Both the position numbers and the translations under genes were made by a program. This document shows positions 1 to 9,739 of a stretch of DNA of 64,000 bases, one piece after another. The notes below the pieces were generated by a model. It did not search any database, was not told where the DNA came from, and saw nothing but the letters and a program-made list of their open reading frames with translations. Position 1 is the first letter of the stretch. The number at the start of each line of letters is the position of its first letter. Source of the DNA: an uncultured Anaeroplasmataceae bacterium (GTDB taxonomy: Bacteria > Bacillota_I > Bacilli_A > Acholeplasmatales > Anaeroplasmataceae); contig CAJTXR010000003.1 of assembly GCA_910584005.1 (NCBI GenBank), positions 222,098-286,097 on the forward strand, written 5' to 3'.

Positions 1-3000
1 AATCACATCGATTTAGTGACTCAAAATGAAACGATTCGTCGAATTTTAGGACAACCTATAACTCCTTCTTTCGATCAGGATCAACCGATTTATCCAGTCG
101 TTGATGCCGATTCCTCTCAGCTTTCAGCTATAGAAGCAGCATCAGCGGGGAAGTCTTTTGTTTTACAGGGGCCGCCTGGATCTGGAAAAAGTCAAACCAT
201 TACGAATATGATTGCTACAATGATTGCTAACGATAAAAAAGTGTTGTTTGTTTCTGAAAAGCAGGCAGCATTAAATGTGGTGTACGAAAATTTAAAAAGA
301 GCTGGAATTGAGAGTTTTTCTTTGGAACTTCATTCACATAAAGCGAATAAAAAAGACTTTATAAATGAATTATTTAAAACAGCATCTTTACCTAAATATG
401 ATATACAAGTAGAAGCAGAAGATGTGAAGCATAAATATGAATATTATACTGAAAAACTAGAGGAGTATCGTCAGGCTCTACATGAAAAAATTCCTCGGTT
501 GAACCGAAGCATGTATCAAGTATATTCCGATTTTTTAAAACTTGAACAACCTAATTTTACTTATCAAATTCAAAATATTATGCAATACGATATATCCTAT
601 TTAGACCAATGTAAAGAAAGTTTAGACCGATATGCGATTATTTCAAAAAACTTAGGATATGATTATCGTTCTGGTCGGTTTTATGGTTTTCTTTGTACGG
701 ATTTAAATTATATTCGCTTTCAAGCAAAAGGAGATTTAGACGCTCTTCTTGAATTTTATCAAACCTTATTTCAGTTGAAAAATAAATTAGAAGCGGCACT
801 TCCAATTCAAATCAACGCTTACTCTGATTTTATATCTCATTTAGAATCTATAGAACATATCGTTCATTTAAATCATTTTTTTCCTTTCTATTTTATTCAA
901 AAGGAAAGAGAAGAAAAAATTCAAATATTAGAAATATATCAACAGGCAAATCAATACATTGAGAAATCCACTTTAGAAAATTTTTTAGATTTAAAAATCA
1001 TTCATTCAAGTGCTTTAGATGCGGTTAATGAATTTAAGTACTACGCTTCAAAAGGACTTAAGTTTTTCTATAAAAGGTATCGGGAATTAAAAAAAATGTA
1101 TCTACCTTTTATGAAATTGAAAATGAACGATAAGGATTTACTGATTAAATTAGGAGAGGCTTTAGAATATAAAAAGAATTTAGATGAGTATAATCAATCT
1201 TTATCTAAACTACCAGAAGGATATCGGAAGGTAGATTATGATGTAATTCTTTTAGATTTAAAGTCTTTACTTTCTTTAAACTTTGATTTAAAAATATCGG
1301 ATTCTAATTTTTTACAATTGAAAACTCTTTTTGTTGATTGTATCTCTTCTTTTAAAAGAACTCAAGTAGATTTACCTGCATTTCAAATGCTATTTGATGG
1401 AGAGGTTTTCAATTTAGCTAAGGGAGATATTAAAACTTTACTCAAACGATTTGAATTGATGATTGAACAAGAAAATTTGTTGCTTCTTTATGTAGACCAA
1501 TTAGATGCTTTACAAAGAATAAAAAAATTAAATCTTATGGAATATTTAAATATGGCTTTAGACCATAAAGTAGAGTTAGATAAGTTAGCCCCTTATTATG
1601 AACGATTCTTTTTAGAGGCAAATATATATACTGAGATTGATCATCGTATGATATTAAAGGAATTTTCTAGTTTGGGTGTAGAAAGAATTGTTCAATTATT
1701 TAAAGAATTTGATGAATCCCATTTGGAAGCGAATAAAGCCTATATCATATCAAAACTATCCAAAAAAAGACCAGAAGATAGTATTGTAGCTGGATCACAG
1801 TTTTCTATATTAATTCGTGAATATAATAAAAGCCGCAAGCAAATGCCAATTCGGATGTTATTAAAAGAAATTAAAAATTTGATATTTGATATTAAGCCCG
1901 TTTTCTTAATGAGTCCATTATCCGTTTCTACTTACTTAAATGAGGAATTAAATTTATTTGATTGTGTCATATTTGATGAAGCCTCTCAAGTTTTTACATG
2001 GGATGCCTTAGGAGCAATTTATCGTTCCAAGCAATGTATTATCATTGGCGATAGTAAGCAAATGCCACCTTCTAATTTCTTTACGAGCATAGCAGAAGAT
2101 AATGAAGAGTCTTATGATGAGGCAGCAGAATCCATTTTAGATTGTGGAACGAGTACGATGGACTCTAAGCGATTGAATTGGCATTATCGGAGTAGAAGTG
2201 AGGAATTGATTGCCTTTTCTAATCATGAGTTTTATGATTCAAGTTTAATTACAATTCCTCAAGCAAAATCTCATGAAACTGGATTTGGTATTGATTTTCA
2301 TTATTTATTTCAAGGCTGTTATGAAGTACATTCAAGAACGAATTATAATGAAGCAAAATATATCTGTGATTTAGTATTTCAGTTTTGGGATCAATATCCA
2401 GACATGTCTTTGGGTGTTGTCGCATTTTCCAATGCTCAAGCGGATTTGATTACGGATATGGTAGAACAACGATTAGAAAAAGAGCCTCTTTATCAACCAT
2501 TTTTTGCTGAGGATAGGGAAGAGCCATTCTTTGTAAAAAATTTAGAATCTGTTCAAGGAGATGAAAGAGATCGAATTATCTTCAGTATTTGTTATGGTTA
2601 TAATAAAGAAAACAAATTCTATCAAAGATTTGGACCATTAAATACTTTAGGTGGGGAGCGTAGATTAAATGTTGCCATCACACGAGCAAAATATAATATT
2701 TGTGTAGTAAGTTCTATAAAATCAAGTGATATTAAATTAGAGAATACAAATTCACTTGGAGTAAAACTATTAAAAAAATATTTGGCTTATGCTGAAAATA
2801 TAACTACACCTGTGCCTAGTGTAGAAAATACAAAGGATGGTGTTTTGCTAGATGTTGCATCCTTTTTAGAACAGGAAGGATTCTTAGTGGAATCAAGGAT
2901 AGGGTCTTCTAAGTTTAAAGTAGATTTAGCTGTTTTACATCCAATGACCAAATCCTTTGTTTGTGCAATTATGCTTGATGGGGATTCGTATAGCATGGGA

Positions 3001-3714
3001 AATTGTACGGATGTCAATCGATTACAGGAAATGGGGTTAAAACGATTAGGTTGGAAATTTTATCGATTGTTTTCTACCTTATGGTTGAATCAGAATCAAT
3101 TAGAAAAGGAAAAATTAGTTTCGTTTTTAAATTCTGCTTTTCAAGATGAATTAGAAGAGGAAGAAAAAACGAAGAGTAATTTTCTTACAATAAATGAAGA
3201 AAATTTTGATGATACTTTTATAAAGTATGAAAAGATTTCAGACCAAAAATTAAAAGAACTTTATCAAACCAAATCCATAAAAAAAGCAATAGAGGCATTA
3301 ATTGCGAAGGAAGAACCCATTCATAAGGAATACCTTTTAAAACGGATTTGTTTTATGTATGGAAGAACAAAGGTTACAAATTTAGTAAAATCTTATTTTG
3401 AAAAAGATATAATAGACATGAATATCCTTGAACAAAACGGATTTTTATCGCTTCATCATCTAGATCAGATATCCTTACGATTATCTACGGATCGAGATAT
3501 TGAATATGTTCATCCTTTAGAATTACAGGATGCCATTTATAAAATTGTGAAAAGAAGTAATGGAATCACAAAAGATGGGTGTTTTAAAAATGTGGTACAG
3601 TTATTAGGATATAGTCGAATGACTGAACATGCGATATCCTATTTAGAGGATGCGTTAGTATTTTTAAAATTAGAAGGTAAAATCACAGAGCAAAATGAAT
3701 GTCTATATAGTTAA
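1..3714 (+). CDS. Large SF1 DNA/RNA helicase with DUF4011/DUF3320-type architecture, 5'-truncated by the window
   Basis: The frame is open from base 1 (the codons before the GTG at 16 contain no stop), so the gene starts outside the window and at least 1237 codons are seen. The P-loop GPPGSGKS lies at about nt 169-195, just after a region typical of the end of DUF4011 helicases. A long helical insertion follows. Motif II is DEASQ (about nt 1975), then GDSKQMPP and a C-terminal helicase lobe with VQGDERD and LNVAITRAK. Downstream (about nt 2840-3110) is a restriction-endonuclease-like segment (KVDLAVLHP, then AIMLDGDSY) like the MTES/DUF559 domain. The end matches the DUF3320 winged-helix type. 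Such proteins are SF1 (UPF1/Dna2-like) helicases, often annotated as putative defence or repair factors. The exact role is unknown. A bidirectional terminator follows at once. Confidence 0.85.
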   Translation, partial: NHIDLVTQNETIRRILGQPITPSFDQDQPIYPVVDADSSQLSAIEAASAGKSFVLQGPPGSGKSQTITNMIATMIANDKKVLFVSEKQAALNVVYENLKRAGIESFSLELHSHKANKKDFINELFKTASLPKYDIQVEAEDVKHKYEYYTEKLEEYRQALHEKIPRLNRSMYQVYSDFLKLEQPNFTYQIQNIMQYDISYLDQCKESLDRYAIISKNLGYDYRSGRFYGFLCTDLNYIRFQAKGDLDALLEFYQTLFQLKNKLEAALPIQINAYSDFISHLESIEHIVHLNHFFPFYFIQKEREEKIQILEIYQQANQYIEKSTLENFLDLKIIHSSALDAVNEFKYYASKGLKFFYKRYRELKKMYLPFMKLKMNDKDLLIKLGEALEYKKNLDEYNQSLSKLPEGYRKVDYDVILLDLKSLLSLNFDLKISDSNFLQLKTLFVDCISSFKRTQVDLPAFQMLFDGEVFNLAKGDIKTLLKRFELMIEQENLLLLYVDQLDALQRIKKLNLMEYLNMALDHKVELDKLAPYYERFFLEANIYTEIDHRMILKEFSSLGVERIVQLFKEFDESHLEANKAYIISKLSKKRPEDSIVAGSQFSILIREYNKSRKQMPIRMLLKEIKNLIFDIKPVFLMSPLSVSTYLNEELNLFDCVIFDEASQVFTWDALGAIYRSKQCIIIGDSKQMPPSNFFTSIAEDNEESYDEAAESILDCGTSTMDSKRLNWHYRSRSEELIAFSNHEFYDSSLITIPQAKSHETGFGIDFHYLFQGCYEVHSRTNYNEAKYICDLVFQFWDQYPDMSLGVVAFSNAQADLITDMVEQRLEKEPLYQPFFAEDREEPFFVKNLESVQGDERDRIIFSICYGYNKENKFYQRFGPLNTLGGERRLNVAITRAKYNICVVSSIKSSDIKLENTNSLGVKLLKKYLAYAENITTPVPSVENTKDGVLLDVASFLEQEGFLVESRIGSSKFKVDLAVLHPMTKSFVCAIMLDGDSYSMGNCTDVNRLQEMGLKRLGWKFYRLFSTLWLNQNQLEKEKLVSFLNSAFQDELEEEEKTKSNFLTINEENFDDTFIKYEKISDQKLKELYQTKSIKKAIEALIAKEEPIHKEYLLKRICFMYGRTKVTNLVKSYFEKDIIDMNILEQNGFLSLHHLDQISLRLSTDRDIEYVHPLELQDAIYKIVKRSNGITKDGCFKNVVQLLGYSRMTEHAISYLEDALVFLKLEGKITEQNECLYS

Positions 3715-3742
3715 AAAAGATTCCCCACAAGGAATCTTTTTT
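3713..3742 (+). terminator. Rho-independent terminator between convergent genes
   Basis: AAAAAAGATTCC pairs with GGAATCTTTTTT around a 6-nt loop. The A-run on the left and T-run on the right let it work in both directions, ending the helicase on + and the U32 gene on -. Confidence 0.85.
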
Positions 3743-3764
3743 ATGTATTTTTATGGTTAAAACT

Positions 3765-6008
3765 TTATAATATATCTTTATTAAAATGACCACGAGTATC
3801 TTTATCTTTTCTAAATAAATTTGTTTTTGTTTTCTGATTTAATTTATTTTGATAGGCTTGAATTATTTTTAAAGTTTCTTCTTTAGATTCAATTGTGAAT
3901 TGTAAACGAAAAACTTGGATATGCTTTATATCATTTAATTCATCAATTAAATTTAATATTTTACCATTTAAAATTGTAGTTGTACAATCTTCATGGCTGA
4001 TAATAGGGAAACGCCCATATTCATCTTCAATACTATAAGAATTCTTTTTACATGATCCACATAGATTGAGTTTTTTTAATGGACAATATTTCGTATAAAG
4101 AAGATGTGCATGGCCATACACAATCATTTCTAAATTTGGATAGCCATCATTTTCTTGTTTATATGCTTTTATTGTATCTTCAATATTTTTTTGATTCATT
4201 TCATAGGATAGAGTTACACGATGAACATTTAAAGAATGAAGCAGATGAATGGCTTTGGAGTTGACTACATTTAATGAAAAGTCAGAGATGATTTCATTTT
4301 TATTTCGATAAGCATAGATTCCCCCATAGCCACCGACAAGTAGAGAACCTGTTTTATTTGGGTAAGAAGTGTGATTTCTTTGAATTGTATTATCTTTTGT
4401 GTATATGATTTCAATTCCACTAGCTTTGGCTGCCTCATATTGTTCATTTGTGGTTGCGTAAACGGCTAGCTTTGGTGGAGTATCTGGGAAAGTGATTTTT
4501 TGAATTGGTGTGGATTGTAGTTTTCCTTTTTTATTTTTTAATATCCGCTCTTCGTTCATTAAACTTACAATTGCCCTTCTAGCTTCATTGATTACTTTGG
4601 CTGGAATAAATACATTATCTGCTTGATAAGTAAGAGATGAAAGCTGATATACGGTTTCATTTAAGCGATCAAATTGTTTTTGAAATTGTTCTTTAGAGGT
4701 TGGGTTTGATATGGCAGGGGATAGAAGTTCTTCGGATTCGTACGAAATAAAGTATGATTCACATTTGGCATGAATGGATAGCTTTTGCTTGGCATATGCA
4801 TAAACCTCTATTGATAAAGGAAAACGTTGGTATTCCTTTGGATATGTTTTTTCGATTTCTTTATAGAATTGATAGTCTTTTGTTTTATATACTAAATCGC
4901 CGATGCTTACTTCTTCCTTTATTGAAATAAAACAAGAACTAGAAGAAGAGTGAATGTAGTTTCCTTTCGCATCATATAATTTTGCTACGGTTAGGTTGAT
5001 GTCGGTATTGTTATGATCAATCCGAATGATGTCGTTTTGATTTAATGGTTCTGTTAATTTAATTTCATATCCCACTTTGGTTTTATTGATGATTTTACCA
5101 ATCAAATACCCAAAGTTATTTGGTTTTAAAATATTGGTAATATTCTTTTTATCTTCTTTAAAAAGATATCCCTTTGTAAAGGTTCGATTAAATGTTTTAT
5201 TTAAAAGGGATTTATCTAAAAAAGAGAGTGTATGATCTAATGCTTTCCGGTAGAGATTCACAACATTGGCGACATAGGAAGGTTCTTTCATTCTGCCTTC
5301 TATCTTTAAAGAAGCAATGGATTTTAATTCATCTATATGATCAATTGTATTTAAATCCTTCATCGATAATATGTAAGTGTTTGAAGCGATTGCGGTATCA
5401 TTTTCATATAAAGTGTATGGTTTACGACAAGACCCTACACATCTCCCCCTATTCCCACTCCGATATCCAATAAGACCAGACATTAGACAATTTCCAGAAT
5501 AAGAAACACACAAAGCCCCATGAATAAAAATTTCTAAAGGGATTCGGGCAGTTTTTTGAATTTGTTTTATTTTTTCAATTTCAACCTCACGAGAGATTAC
5601 GACTCGACTTGCTTTTAACTCTTTCATAAGAAGTGTACCTTCCATATCCTCGATCCCCATTTGAGTAGAACAATGGGCTTCTAAATCGGAATAGGTGGAG
5701 GTTACATATTCTAATACGGATAGATCTTGAATGATGATTCCATCAATATCAATATTATATAATTCATCAATCATTTGTTTCATTTCATCTAGTTCATGTT
5801 CAAAAAGAATTGTATTTAAGGTTACATAGATTTTAACATTGCGTAAATGTGCATACCGAACAGCTTCTTTTAAAGTGGTTATATCAAAATTAGAAGCATA
5901 TGCCCGAGCACCAAATTTGTTCATTCCTAAATAGATTGCATCTGCACCATTCGATATTGCCGCAAGAAGTGCTTCATAATTTCCTGCAGGAGCTAGTAGT
6001 TCACTCAT
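3765..6008 (-). CDS. U32 family peptidase, RlhA-like (DUF3656 C-terminal region)
   Basis: The 747-aa protein starts MSELLAPAGNYEALLAAI, the U32 signature start, and has YLGMNKFGARAYASNF near residue 30. Cysteines in CVSYSGNC, GRCVGSC (about residues 170-195) match the iron-sulfur ligand set of U32 proteins. A second Cys group (YCPLKK, LCGSC, HEDC) lies near residues 655-695. The family includes E. coli RlhA (23S rRNA C2501 hydroxylation) and YegQ/TrhP (tRNA hydroxylation); the long length with the C-terminal extension favours an RlhA-like role in RNA modification, which is inference. The start is supported by AAAGGTGATGAAGG upstream. It is convergent with the helicase and divergent from tmk. 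Proteolysis, despite the family name, is unlikely to be its main role. Confidence 0.85.
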   Translation of the reverse strand: MSELLAPAGNYEALLAAISNGADAIYLGMNKFGARAYASNFDITTLKEAVRYAHLRNVKIYVTLNTILFEHELDEMKQMIDELYNIDIDGIIIQDLSVLEYVTSTYSDLEAHCSTQMGIEDMEGTLLMKELKASRVVISREVEIEKIKQIQKTARIPLEIFIHGALCVSYSGNCLMSGLIGYRSGNRGRCVGSCRKPYTLYENDTAIASNTYILSMKDLNTIDHIDELKSIASLKIEGRMKEPSYVANVVNLYRKALDHTLSFLDKSLLNKTFNRTFTKGYLFKEDKKNITNILKPNNFGYLIGKIINKTKVGYEIKLTEPLNQNDIIRIDHNNTDINLTVAKLYDAKGNYIHSSSSSCFISIKEEVSIGDLVYKTKDYQFYKEIEKTYPKEYQRFPLSIEVYAYAKQKLSIHAKCESYFISYESEELLSPAISNPTSKEQFQKQFDRLNETVYQLSSLTYQADNVFIPAKVINEARRAIVSLMNEERILKNKKGKLQSTPIQKITFPDTPPKLAVYATTNEQYEAAKASGIEIIYTKDNTIQRNHTSYPNKTGSLLVGGYGGIYAYRNKNEIISDFSLNVVNSKAIHLLHSLNVHRVTLSYEMNQKNIEDTIKAYKQENDGYPNLEMIVYGHAHLLYTKYCPLKKLNLCGSCKKNSYSIEDEYGRFPIISHEDCTTTILNGKILNLIDELNDIKHIQVFRLQFTIESKEETLKIIQAYQNKLNQKTKTNLFRKDKDTRGHFNKDIL

Positions 6009-6115
6009 CCTTCATCACCTTTTTCATTGTATCACATTTTTTAAGTGTTTGGTAGAATGGATCACTTTTCTTTAAAAAAAATATTTTTTCTCTAGTTTGC
6101 TACTTAGAAATAGGG

Positions 6116-6121
6116 TATAAT
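6116..6121 (+). promoter_or_regulatory. Probable -10 box of the tmk operon promoter
   Basis: TATAAT lies 40 nt before the tmk ATG. The best upstream TTGCTA (6097-6102) is only 13 nt away, so no good -35 is seen at normal spacing. The placement in a divergent intergenic region makes a promoter likely. Confidence 0.5.
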
Positions 6122-6160
6122 GGATTTATGAGGATTTGGTAAGAAGAAAGAGGGATTTAT

Positions 6161-6781
6161 ATGAAAGGACTTTTTATTACTTTTGAAGGTGGAGAATGTA
6201 GTGGAAAGACAACGATTATTCAAGAATTATGTAAAACATTAGAGGAAAAAAAGATTCCATATATTTCTACAAGAGAACCAGGTGGAATTGATATTGCTGA
6301 ACAAATACGTTCAATTATTCTAGATGTGAAAAATAAAAATATGACAGAAGAAACCGAAGCCCTACTTTATGCTGCAAGCAGAATGCAGCATCTTAAAGAA
6401 AAAGTGATTCCTGCACTTGAAAAAGGGTATATTGTAATTTGTGATCGTTTTTTAGATTCCTCTTTGGCTTATCAAGGGTATGCTAGACATTTAGGTATGG
6501 ATTCTATTTTAAGGATCAATCATTTTGCGTTAAATCATTTACCAGATTTGACTCTTTTTATTGATGTAGAACCTGATATTGCATTAAAACGTTTAGAAAA
6601 CCGGAAAAAAACGGATCGCTTAGATTTAGAAAGCATTCAATTCCATAAAGATGTTTATCAAGGGTATTTAGAAGTATGCCAAATGTATAAAGATCGAATC
6701 GTTAAGATTAATGGAAATGTAGAACTTGATGTGGTTACTAAAAATTGTATCAAGTATGTTTTAGATTTTATCAAGAGGTAG
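6161..6781 (+). CDS. tmk: Thymidylate kinase
   Basis: The 206-aa length is normal for Tmk. The P-loop GGECSGKTT is at residues 10-18, the DRX motif (VICDRFLDSSLAYQG) near residue 95, and a lid-type segment (NRKKTDRLD) near residue 147. It phosphorylates dTMP to dTDP in dTTP synthesis. AGAGGG precedes the ATG at good spacing. It heads an operon whose order tmk-holB-ricT-trmN-rsmI matches Bacillus subtilis (tmk-darA-yaaR-holB-yaaT-yabA-yabB-yazA-rsmI), with darA, yaaR and yabA missing here. Confidence 0.95.
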   Translation: MKGLFITFEGGECSGKTTIIQELCKTLEEKKIPYISTREPGGIDIAEQIRSIILDVKNKNMTEETEALLYAASRMQHLKEKVIPALEKGYIVICDRFLDSSLAYQGYARHLGMDSILRINHFALNHLPDLTLFIDVEPDIALKRLENRKKTDRLDLESIQFHKDVYQGYLEVCQMYKDRIVKINGNVELDVVTKNCIKYVLDFIKR

Positions 6782-6791
6782 GTGAGAAAGC

Positions 6792-7751
6792 ATGGATATT
6801 AAAAATATGATTGAGCATCAAAAGCATATTTTTAATATGCTAAAACAAAATAAACAGAATGACCGCCTTTCTCATGCCTATTTGTTTTATGGTGAACAAG
6901 GTGTAGGGAAAAAGGAAATGGCATATGCTTTAGCCTGTTTATTTTATTGTCCAAATGATGCTTGCTTATCTTGTGAAACTTGTAATACGATTTTATCAGG
7001 GAATCATTTAAATGTGAATTATATTGGAATTGCAGAATCCAAAAAATTAATTTCTAAGGAACAAATCACGGATTTACAAGAGGAGTTTTCTAAAACCTCT
7101 TTAGTGGATGGGTATCGAATATATATTGTGGACGGGATAGATACAGCTTCTGCATCTGCTCAAAATAGTCTACTAAAATTTATAGAAGAGCCACAGAACA
7201 ATACACCAACGATAGGAATTTTTATTGCGACTGATTTGGCGAATGTGGTATCAACAATTGTTTCAAGGTGTGCACTGGTTCATTTTCCGTCTTTAGATCG
7301 AAAAAAATTAATTGAGTTCTTACTGGATGAAGGATTTTCTGATATGGATGCATCTTTAGCTAGCCTTCTTACCAATAATATAGGAGAAGCGAAAAGTTTA
7401 ATTGAAACTAAAGAGTATCAAAGGAGTAAGACATTATTTTTAGAATTTTTAAAGTTGAATAAGAAAAAGGATGCCATTTTATTTTTCATTCAAAATCAAA
7501 GCGATTTTACTTTTGAATTTGGACAAATGTTTTTTAAATGGTTAATTGCTTTTTATGAGGATATCTTTAAAATAGACGACAAAGAAAGTTTGATTTTCAC
7601 TGGGTTGTATGATAAAATATTACTATATATTAAAAATGATTATAAAGCACTGAAACAAAATTTTGAATTGATTTTACATCTTTATTCAAAAATAGAATTT
7701 AATGTTTCAGTGAAGAATATCGTTCATGAATTAATTTCTAAATTATTTTAG
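6792..7751 (+). CDS. holB: DNA polymerase III delta' subunit
   Basis: The 319-aa AAA+ clamp-loader subunit has Walker-A-like GEQGVGKKEMA near residue 34. A four-cysteine zinc module (CPNDACLSCETC) lies near residues 53-64. The sensor-1 SRC motif (IVSRCALVHF) is near residue 158. The protein is part of the clamp loader that places the beta clamp on DNA. It starts 10 nt after tmk, with AGGTGAG as ribosome binding site. Position between tmk and ricT is the classical Firmicute location and separates it from DnaX, which shares the fold. Confidence 0.93.
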   Translation: MDIKNMIEHQKHIFNMLKQNKQNDRLSHAYLFYGEQGVGKKEMAYALACLFYCPNDACLSCETCNTILSGNHLNVNYIGIAESKKLISKEQITDLQEEFSKTSLVDGYRIYIVDGIDTASASAQNSLLKFIEEPQNNTPTIGIFIATDLANVVSTIVSRCALVHFPSLDRKKLIEFLLDEGFSDMDASLASLLTNNIGEAKSLIETKEYQRSKTLFLEFLKLNKKKDAILFFIQNQSDFTFEFGQMFFKWLIAFYEDIFKIDDKESLIFTGLYDKILLYIKNDYKALKQNFELILHLYSKIEFNVSVKNIVHELISKLF

Positions 7752-7762
7752 GATGTGATAAA

Positions 7763-8611
7763 TTGAAAGCAATACGTGTGACATTTAAATCTTTAGGAAA
7801 AAGGTATTTTTTTGGTACGGCTGGTTATGATGTAAAAGATGGCGATTCCGTCATTGTGAATACAGTACGAGGAACGGAATTAGGCGTATGCGTTGGTAAT
7901 CCTTTTGATTTAGAGGAAAAGGATTTAACTTCAGAGTTAAAAGATATTGTTCGGATGGCTACTGAAAAGGATAAGGAACAATATCAGAAAAATAAGCTAG
8001 AAGAACCAAAGGTTGTTGAGCATACAAAAATATTTGCGAAAGAATTAGAGCTACCCATTAAAGTTTTAGAAGCCGAATACACACTAGATAAGTCCAAATT
8101 AATTATTTATTTTGAATCTGAAAATCGTGTGGATTTCCGTGAACTTGTAAAAAAGATTGCTGAAATTTATCATACTAGAATTGAATTAAGACAAGTAGGT
8201 TCTAGAGATGGAGCTAAGGTTTTTGGTGGAATTGGGCCTTGTGGTTTAATTGTTTGTTGTAAAACATTTATTACTGAATTTGAAAATGTTTCGGTGAAAA
8301 TGGCAAAGAATCAAAACCTTTCTTTAAACCCAGTAAAAATTAGTGGGAACTGTGGTAAACTTCTTTGTTGTATCAATTACGAAAATGAATTATATAAGGA
8401 GCTTAGAAGATTTGCTCCTGACATTGGCGATATTGTTAAAACAGCGGATGGACCTGCCAAAGTCCTTTCATGTGATGTTTTAAATCGAAATTGCAAGGTG
8501 AAATACTTAGAAGAAGATAACAAATTTGCTTATTTAAAATTAGAAGATGTTGAATTTGTTCGTTCTATGGATAAGCATAAGGATGATGACGATGCCGATA
8601 GTTTGCAATGA
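7763..8611 (+). CDS. ricT: RicT (YaaT) PSP1-domain protein
   Basis: The 282-aa protein begins at TTG with GGATGTGAT upstream and sits 11 nt after holB. The PSP1 core has the conserved cysteines GPCGLIVCCKTF and GNCGKLLCCINYE near residues 155-215. In B. subtilis these bind an Fe-S cluster in the RicA-RicF-RicT (YmcA-YlbF-YaaT) complex, which assists RNase Y in mRNA maturation and influences sporulation and biofilm. The family assignment is firm; partner proteins are not in the window. The acidic end (KDDDDADSLQ) overlaps the next start. Confidence 0.92.
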   Translation: MKAIRVTFKSLGKRYFFGTAGYDVKDGDSVIVNTVRGTELGVCVGNPFDLEEKDLTSELKDIVRMATEKDKEQYQKNKLEEPKVVEHTKIFAKELELPIKVLEAEYTLDKSKLIIYFESENRVDFRELVKKIAEIYHTRIELRQVGSRDGAKVFGGIGPCGLIVCCKTFITEFENVSVKMAKNQNLSLNPVKISGNCGKLLCCINYENELYKELRRFAPDIGDIVKTADGPAKVLSCDVLNRNCKVKYLEEDNKFAYLKLEDVEFVRSMDKHKDDDDADSLQ

Positions 8612-9326
8612 CCTATTAGGAAAACCGGGTTTAGTGATTTATCAAGATACGGAGGCATTCCATTTTTCAATTGATTCTATGTTGTTGGCGGATTTTGTTT
8701 CTTTACCTGTCCGTACAAAATGGATTTGTGATTTATGTAGTGGAAATGCCCCAATTCCTTTATATTTATCCAAGCGAACTCAGGCAGATATGATTGGGAT
8801 TGAAATTCAAAAAGAGTCCTATGATTTGGCGATTCGTTCTATAAAGGAAAATCATTTAGAACATCAAATTCAAATGAAATTAGGGAATTTAATTTCAATA
8901 TCAAATGAAATTGGGAAAAATTGTTTTGAGGTAGTTACTTGTAATCCTCCCTTTTTTAAAATGGGAGATCATCAAATGAATCCAAATGATAAATTAGCAA
9001 TCGCAAGACATGAAGTGTATGCTACTTTAGAGGATATTGTAAAGGAAGCATCAATTTTACTAAATACGAAAGGTCGATTTGCAATGGTACATCGTCCGGA
9101 TCGGTTATTGGAAATATTTGAGATTTTTAGGACCTATCATATTGAACCTAAGCGATTACGATTCGTTTATCCTAAAGCGGATAGTCCGTGTAATCATATT
9201 TTAATTGAGGGAATTAAAGATGGTTCTAAAGGTGGATTAGTGGTTTTGCCTCCACTAATTGTTTATGAAAAGGAAAATCAATGGTCAAAAGAAGTAATTA
9301 GAATATATAATTGTGAAAAGGAGTGA
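8592..9326 (+). CDS. N6-adenine methyltransferase, TrmN6/YabB family
   Basis: I place the start at the ATG at 8592 (MPIVCNDLLGKPGLVIYQ), with AAGGA eight bases upstream, giving 244 aa. A longer frame from 8547 would overlap ricT by 65 nt without need. The SAM-binding region (CDLCSGNAPIPLYLS) is near residue 45 and catalytic motif IV is CNPPF near residue 118. The family includes E. coli TrmN6, which methylates A37 of tRNA1-Val; B. subtilis YabB occupies the same locus. The tRNA target is inferred. It overlaps ricT by 20 nt, implying translational coupling. Confidence 0.87.
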   Translation: MPIVCNDLLGKPGLVIYQDTEAFHFSIDSMLLADFVSLPVRTKWICDLCSGNAPIPLYLSKRTQADMIGIEIQKESYDLAIRSIKENHLEHQIQMKLGNLISISNEIGKNCFEVVTCNPPFFKMGDHQMNPNDKLAIARHEVYATLEDIVKEASILLNTKGRFAMVHRPDRLLEIFEIFRTYHIEPKRLRFVYPKADSPCNHILIEGIKDGSKGGLVVLPPLIVYEKENQWSKEVIRIYNCEKE

Positions 9327-9331
9327 TTTTT

Positions 9332-9739
9332 ATGTTCTTAAGTTTATTAAACAAAAAGGAAATGCTTAAATTTTTGGATCTTGCAATTTATATGGTAGAT
9401 ATTGATGGAGAACCTACACAATATGAAAAGCGAATTTTAACAAAAATGATGGCGGAGTTAGATCAAATTAAAGATGAGTATTCTTTCCGTTTAACTCAAT
9501 CTGTAGAAGATACAGTTGAATTCTTTAAAGGATGCAATAAGGTTGTAAAGAATGTAGTATATTTGAATTTGGTTATTATCTCTATGGAGGATGATTTATA
9601 TAATACTTCTGAATTATTATTCTTAGAAAAAATTCAGAAAAAATTAGATATTTCTTCTGAAAAACGGCGAGAATTAATTTCAATTGTTTATGCAGAACGC
9701 GATTTACGTGAAAAGGCAAATCGAATTATAAAGAATTAA
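9332..9739 (+). CDS. TerB-like small helical protein
   Basis: AAAAGGAG ends right before a GTG at 9323, too close to be its ribosome binding site, so the ATG at 9332 (9-nt spacing) is chosen, giving 135 aa. The protein is soluble and helical. The segment LDLAIYMVDIDGEPTQYEKR resembles the acidic first helix of TerB/DjlA-N-type domains. No catalytic motif is visible. It lies inside the tmk-rsmI operon where B. subtilis has yabB-yazA-rsmI, so it replaces yazA in position. Function unknown; the TerB similarity is from pattern recognition only. Confidence 0.6.
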   Translation: MFLSLLNKKEMLKFLDLAIYMVDIDGEPTQYEKRILTKMMAELDQIKDEYSFRLTQSVEDTVEFFKGCNKVVKNVVYLNLVIISMEDDLYNTSELLFLEKIQKKLDISSEKRRELISIVYAERDLREKANRIIKN

